A stretch of 64,000 nucleotides of DNA from Nocardia kruczakiae NBRC 101016. Its GTDB lineage: Bacteria; Actinomycetota; Actinomycetes; Mycobacteriales; Mycobacteriaceae. Under the pieces are notes generated by a model, which saw nothing but the letters and a program-made list of their open reading frames with translations, did not search any database and was not told the DNA's origin. This document shows positions 61,584 through 64,000 of this stretch, one piece after another. The position numbers were made by a program, and so were the translations under genes. The number at the start of each line of letters is the position of its first letter. Position 1 is the stretch's first letter. The stretch covers positions 1 through 64,000 of the forward strand of contig NZ_BDBL01000044.1 of the NCBI RefSeq assembly GCF_001612965.1, in the 5' to 3' direction.

Positions 61584-62381
61584 ATGCCCACTCGTGATTC
61601 TGCGTGGCCGCAGGGTACGCCCTGCTGGGTCGACTGTTCGGTCGATGATCCGCAGGCCGCCCGCGACTTCTACTCCGGTTTGCTGGGCTGGGAGATCATG
61701 GACAGCCCGCCCGAGGCCGGAGGATATCTGATGGCGATGCTGGGCGGTAAACCGGCAGCCGGAATCGGGCCCAAGATGGGCGAGGCGCCGATGCCCTCGG
61801 TGTGGACCACCTACCTCGCCGCCGACGACGTCGACGCGGTCGCCGAGGCCATCGGCGCGGCCGGGGGGACCGTCTTCGTCGCGCCGTTCGACGTCATGGA
61901 CGTGGGCCGCATGTGCGTGGCCTCCGATCCCACCGGCGGGATCTTCGGCGTCTGGCAGGCCAAGGCCCACACCGGCGCCGGTATCTACAACGAACCCGGC
62001 TCCTACTGCTGGAACGAACTGCACACCGGCGACTACGCCACCGCCCAGGAGTTCTACCGCCGCGTCTTCGGCTGGACCTTCGACGAAATCGGCGACGGTG
62101 AGAACTTCGTCTATTCGACCTTCTCCCCGCCCGGGGCGGACGTCGCCGGCGGCGTGATGGACGCCGGCAACGCACCCGGTGACAACCCGCCCTACTGGCT
62201 CACCTGGTTCCAGGTCGCCGGGACGGACGACAAACTCTCGCGCGCAACCGAACTCGGCGCCACGGTACTGATGGGGCCGGACGACACCCCGTTCGGCCGC
62301 TCGGCGGTCGTCCAGGCTCCCCAGGGCGAGATATTCGGCCTCATCGACCCGACGGTGCGGGCGGAGGCACCCGGGCAGTAG
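61584..62381 (+). CDS. Two-domain VOC protein (Rv0577/CFP30B-like)
   Basis: 265 residues from ATG 61584. Two VOC domains in tandem (TPCWVDCSVDDPQAARDFYSGLLGWEI; GSYCWNELHTGDYATAQEFYRRVFGWTF) with the same size and layout as M. tuberculosis Rv0577, linked to methylglyoxal detoxification. Metal-binding Glu/His pattern conserved in the second domain. A hairpin follows the stop. Confidence 0.88.
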   Translation: MPTRDSAWPQGTPCWVDCSVDDPQAARDFYSGLLGWEIMDSPPEAGGYLMAMLGGKPAAGIGPKMGEAPMPSVWTTYLAADDVDAVAEAIGAAGGTVFVAPFDVMDVGRMCVASDPTGGIFGVWQAKAHTGAGIYNEPGSYCWNELHTGDYATAQEFYRRVFGWTFDEIGDGENFVYSTFSPPGADVAGGVMDAGNAPGDNPPYWLTWFQVAGTDDKLSRATELGATVLMGPDDTPFGRSAVVQAPQGEIFGLIDPTVRAEAPGQ

Positions 62382-62391
62382 GGCTGGACAC

Positions 62392-62420
62392 GCCCCGGGT
62401 CGTCCGAAACGGCCCGGGGC
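62392..62420 (+). terminator. Hairpin after the two-domain VOC gene
   Basis: GCCCCGGG (62392-62399) pairs with CCCGGGGC (62413-62420) across a 13-nt loop, 11 nt past the stop. Confidence 0.55.
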
Positions 62421-62510
62421 ACCGGCGTGCGCGTCCCGGGGCCGGATCCGCGGCCCCCGCCCGGCGCGAATGCCTGTTTCTGCGCCGATGCGCCTGCGGC
62501 CGAATCCGTT

Positions 62511-63023
62511 TCAGCCCACGCGGGCGCCGCAATCGTGCAGGGTGGCGCGCAGGAGGAGGGCGGCTTCGGGGCCGACGACCCCGTCGACCAGCTCGAGGTA
62601 GCGGGTGCAGAATTCGGGGCCGTGCGGGGCGAGGTCGTCGCCGGGCGGCTCCAGGTGGTGGGCGAGTTCGTGCAGGATGACCAATTCGCGCAGGGCCCAA
62701 GCGGTTCCGCCGGTATGCAACGGGACGGCCAGCACGGCGCGGCCGGCCTCGTAATGTGCCGCCGCGGTTCCCGCGCGGGCCCGTACGGCCAGCGTCGTGC
62801 CCGCTCGAACCCATTGCGCGCGTACCCAATTCAGGGCCAGCACCCGGTCCACATAACTCTGGACCGACTCGACCGAAGCGAACTTCCGCTCGATCGGCAG
62901 CGTGAGCTGAGAACCGTGCAAGTCGACCGTGCGAGCCCCGAACTCGTCGGCTCGATCGAACATCCGTCGCACCAGGCCCTCGGCGTCGTAGACCCGGCTG
63001 CGCTGCGAATCCCGCTGCGTCAC
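62511..63023 (-). CDS. TIGR04338-family putative metallohydrolase
   Basis: 170 residues from GTG 63021-63023 (GGGAAA upstream; an ATG at 63041 is possible). Zinc-protease signature HELAHH (118-123) with a downstream third ligand in APHGPEF (H134). The VLAVPLHTGGTAWALRELVILHELAHHL region is diagnostic for the actinobacterial TIGR04338 family, which is found next to DUF2786 genes, as here. Substrate unknown. Confidence 0.85.
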   Translation of the reverse strand: MTQRDSQRSRVYDAEGLVRRMFDRADEFGARTVDLHGSQLTLPIERKFASVESVQSYVDRVLALNWVRAQWVRAGTTLAVRARAGTAAAHYEAGRAVLAVPLHTGGTAWALRELVILHELAHHLEPPGDDLAPHGPEFCTRYLELVDGVVGPEAALLLRATLHDCGARVG

Positions 63024-63072
63024 AGCGCTTTCCCGCAACATTTGAGCAATTGCCGCGCCGCTCGGGTACGGC

Positions 63073-63921
63073 TCATGCCCCGGGAGCTTCCAGAGTGCCG
63101 CGCGCCGAAGGCAGTTCGGGCGACAGGCCCAGGCGCGCGGTGCGCCCGGCTCGGTCGCCCGCCCGGCGCGCGGCCGGTGAGTACTCAGTGGATTCCTGCG
63201 GCCCGCGCCAGGTACCACGGGCTTCGGAGGTGCGGGAGTAGAAATCGGTCAGTTCGAGGTCCTTGTTGCGCAGTGCCAGGGCGGTCCCCGCGGATTCGGC
63301 GGCGGTCGTATCCGCGCCCACCGCCTCGGCCTCCACATCCGCCTTCACCTGTGCGAGCCGGCGGCCTATCCGGTCGGCGAACGCCATCTGGAAATTCAGC
63401 CGCGCCGTCACGGCTGCGACCGGGGCCTGAATGCGACGCTGCACCTTGCGACCCCAGCGCGTCTCCACCACGATCTTCTCCACCGTCGCCGATTTGTAGG
63501 CGCCGGATTTGATGTAGTGGTCGGACGCGCGCACCATCTGCACCAGCAGGCTCGTGTACAGCGCCTCGCACGTCGCGATATCGGTATCGAAGCCGTAGGC
63601 ATAGACCTGCGTGGATGTGCGGGTCACATCGCAGCGCACGTCGTTGGCCGCCGCGATCGCCACGAACAGCTGCACATACGTGCGCAGCCCCTTCTTTCCC
63701 GCCTCGCCGATCGCGACGACCTTCTGCATCGGCGTCGGGCGGCGTTCGCGACCGGCGATATGGGCGCGCGCCACCGCGAGGTCGATCGACGAACGGGTCG
63801 CCAGGCGCTGGGCGGCCGCCATGAAGGCCTCGGCCTCGTGCTCGTTGTCGGTCGACTCGGCCTGACGCAACAGCCCACCGATCCGGGTGAGCAACTTGTC
63901 CTGAGGCATCTGGGTCGACAT
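63073..63921 (-). CDS. DUF2786 domain protein
   Basis: 282 residues from ATG 63919-63921. The N-terminal DUF2786 reads LLTRIGGLLRQAESTDNEHEAEAFMAAAQRLATRSSIDL; the rest is helical with a basic, disordered C-terminus. Typically paired with the TIGR04338 hydrolase 49 nt downstream. Function unknown. Confidence 0.85.
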   Translation of the reverse strand: MSTQMPQDKLLTRIGGLLRQAESTDNEHEAEAFMAAAQRLATRSSIDLAVARAHIAGRERRPTPMQKVVAIGEAGKKGLRTYVQLFVAIAAANDVRCDVTRTSTQVYAYGFDTDIATCEALYTSLLVQMVRASDHYIKSGAYKSATVEKIVVETRWGRKVQRRIQAPVAAVTARLNFQMAFADRIGRRLAQVKADVEAEAVGADTTAAESAGTALALRNKDLELTDFYSRTSEARGTWRGPQESTEYSPAARRAGDRAGRTARLGLSPELPSARGTLEAPGA

Positions 63922-64000
63922 CGAGCGCCAGGATACGAGAACCCACCGACATCGCCGCACGATCGGGCGCGTGCGGACGCCGAATCCCATCCGGCGGTAG

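Overview
The window is a high-GC (roughly two-thirds G+C), gene-dense actinobacterial chromosome segment, most likely from Nocardia or a close relative in the Mycobacteriales. Evidence for this: an MmpL3-type mycolate-lipid transporter in the trmB / NYN-protein / mmpL3 order known from Mycobacterium; type VII secretion (T7SS) proteins of the EspG, EspC and WXG100 kinds; DUF3558 lipoproteins; an F420-type LLM oxidoreductase; a glucosylglycerate hydrolase; a SigL/RslA-like sigma/anti-sigma pair; frequent GTG starts and many 4-nt start/stop overlaps.

Layout. 1-1776: two minus-strand GTPase-like genes, one catalytic and one apparently pseudo-GTPase. 2216-9277: lipase, then trmB, NYN protein and a very long mmpL3 ended by a hairpin. 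9305-12654: VOC protein, LiaF-like DUF1707 protein, and a visibly decayed MacS-type sensor kinase/response regulator pair beside an AI-2E-type membrane protein. 12746-21684: membrane adenylate cyclase, UPF0104 flippase-like protein, DUF3054 protein, a PBP-like lipoprotein without catalytic motifs, aroQ, and two similar imine-reductase/HxlR divergent modules.

21745-32195 is an accessory T7SS island without any ESX core (ATPase, channel, protease) gene. A minus-strand cassette (small hypotheticals, two resolvase-like small proteins, a WXG/PPE-like Pro/Gly-rich protein, EspG chaperone) faces a plus-strand cassette (HTH/DUF397 pair, DUF3558 lipoprotein, two small T7SS substrates, an 842-residue WXG-headed protein and a membrane-anchored DUF3558-like protein). 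The 3' end of the plus cassette is clearly more AT-rich than the rest.

32228-38336: glycerate kinase, secreted TAP-like peptidase, acetyltransferase, YqgE, ECF sigma/anti-sigma and an operator-flanked DUF1772 gene. 38426-45378 is the most interesting region: a translationally coupled four-gene minus-strand operon (ThDP enzyme, SRPBCC protein, KAS III-like protein with an altered active site, PLP aminotransferase), divergent from an EXLDI-family regulator candidate with a leaderless promoter and a DrrAB-type exporter. It looks like a small uncharacterised biosynthesis-and-export locus.

45443-64000 is mostly core metabolism: UPF0060, cupin, HAD, SdpI-like, leuS, SDR, glucosylglycerate hydrolase, GH25 lysozyme, an amino-acid ABC transporter with a fused binding protein/permease, LLM oxidoreductase, sugar-ABC ATPase, HxlR/thiolase pair with twin 24-bp operators, menC, a CFP30B-like VOC protein and a TIGR04338/DUF2786 pair. 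I saw no rRNA, tRNA, CRISPR array, integrase or insertion sequence.
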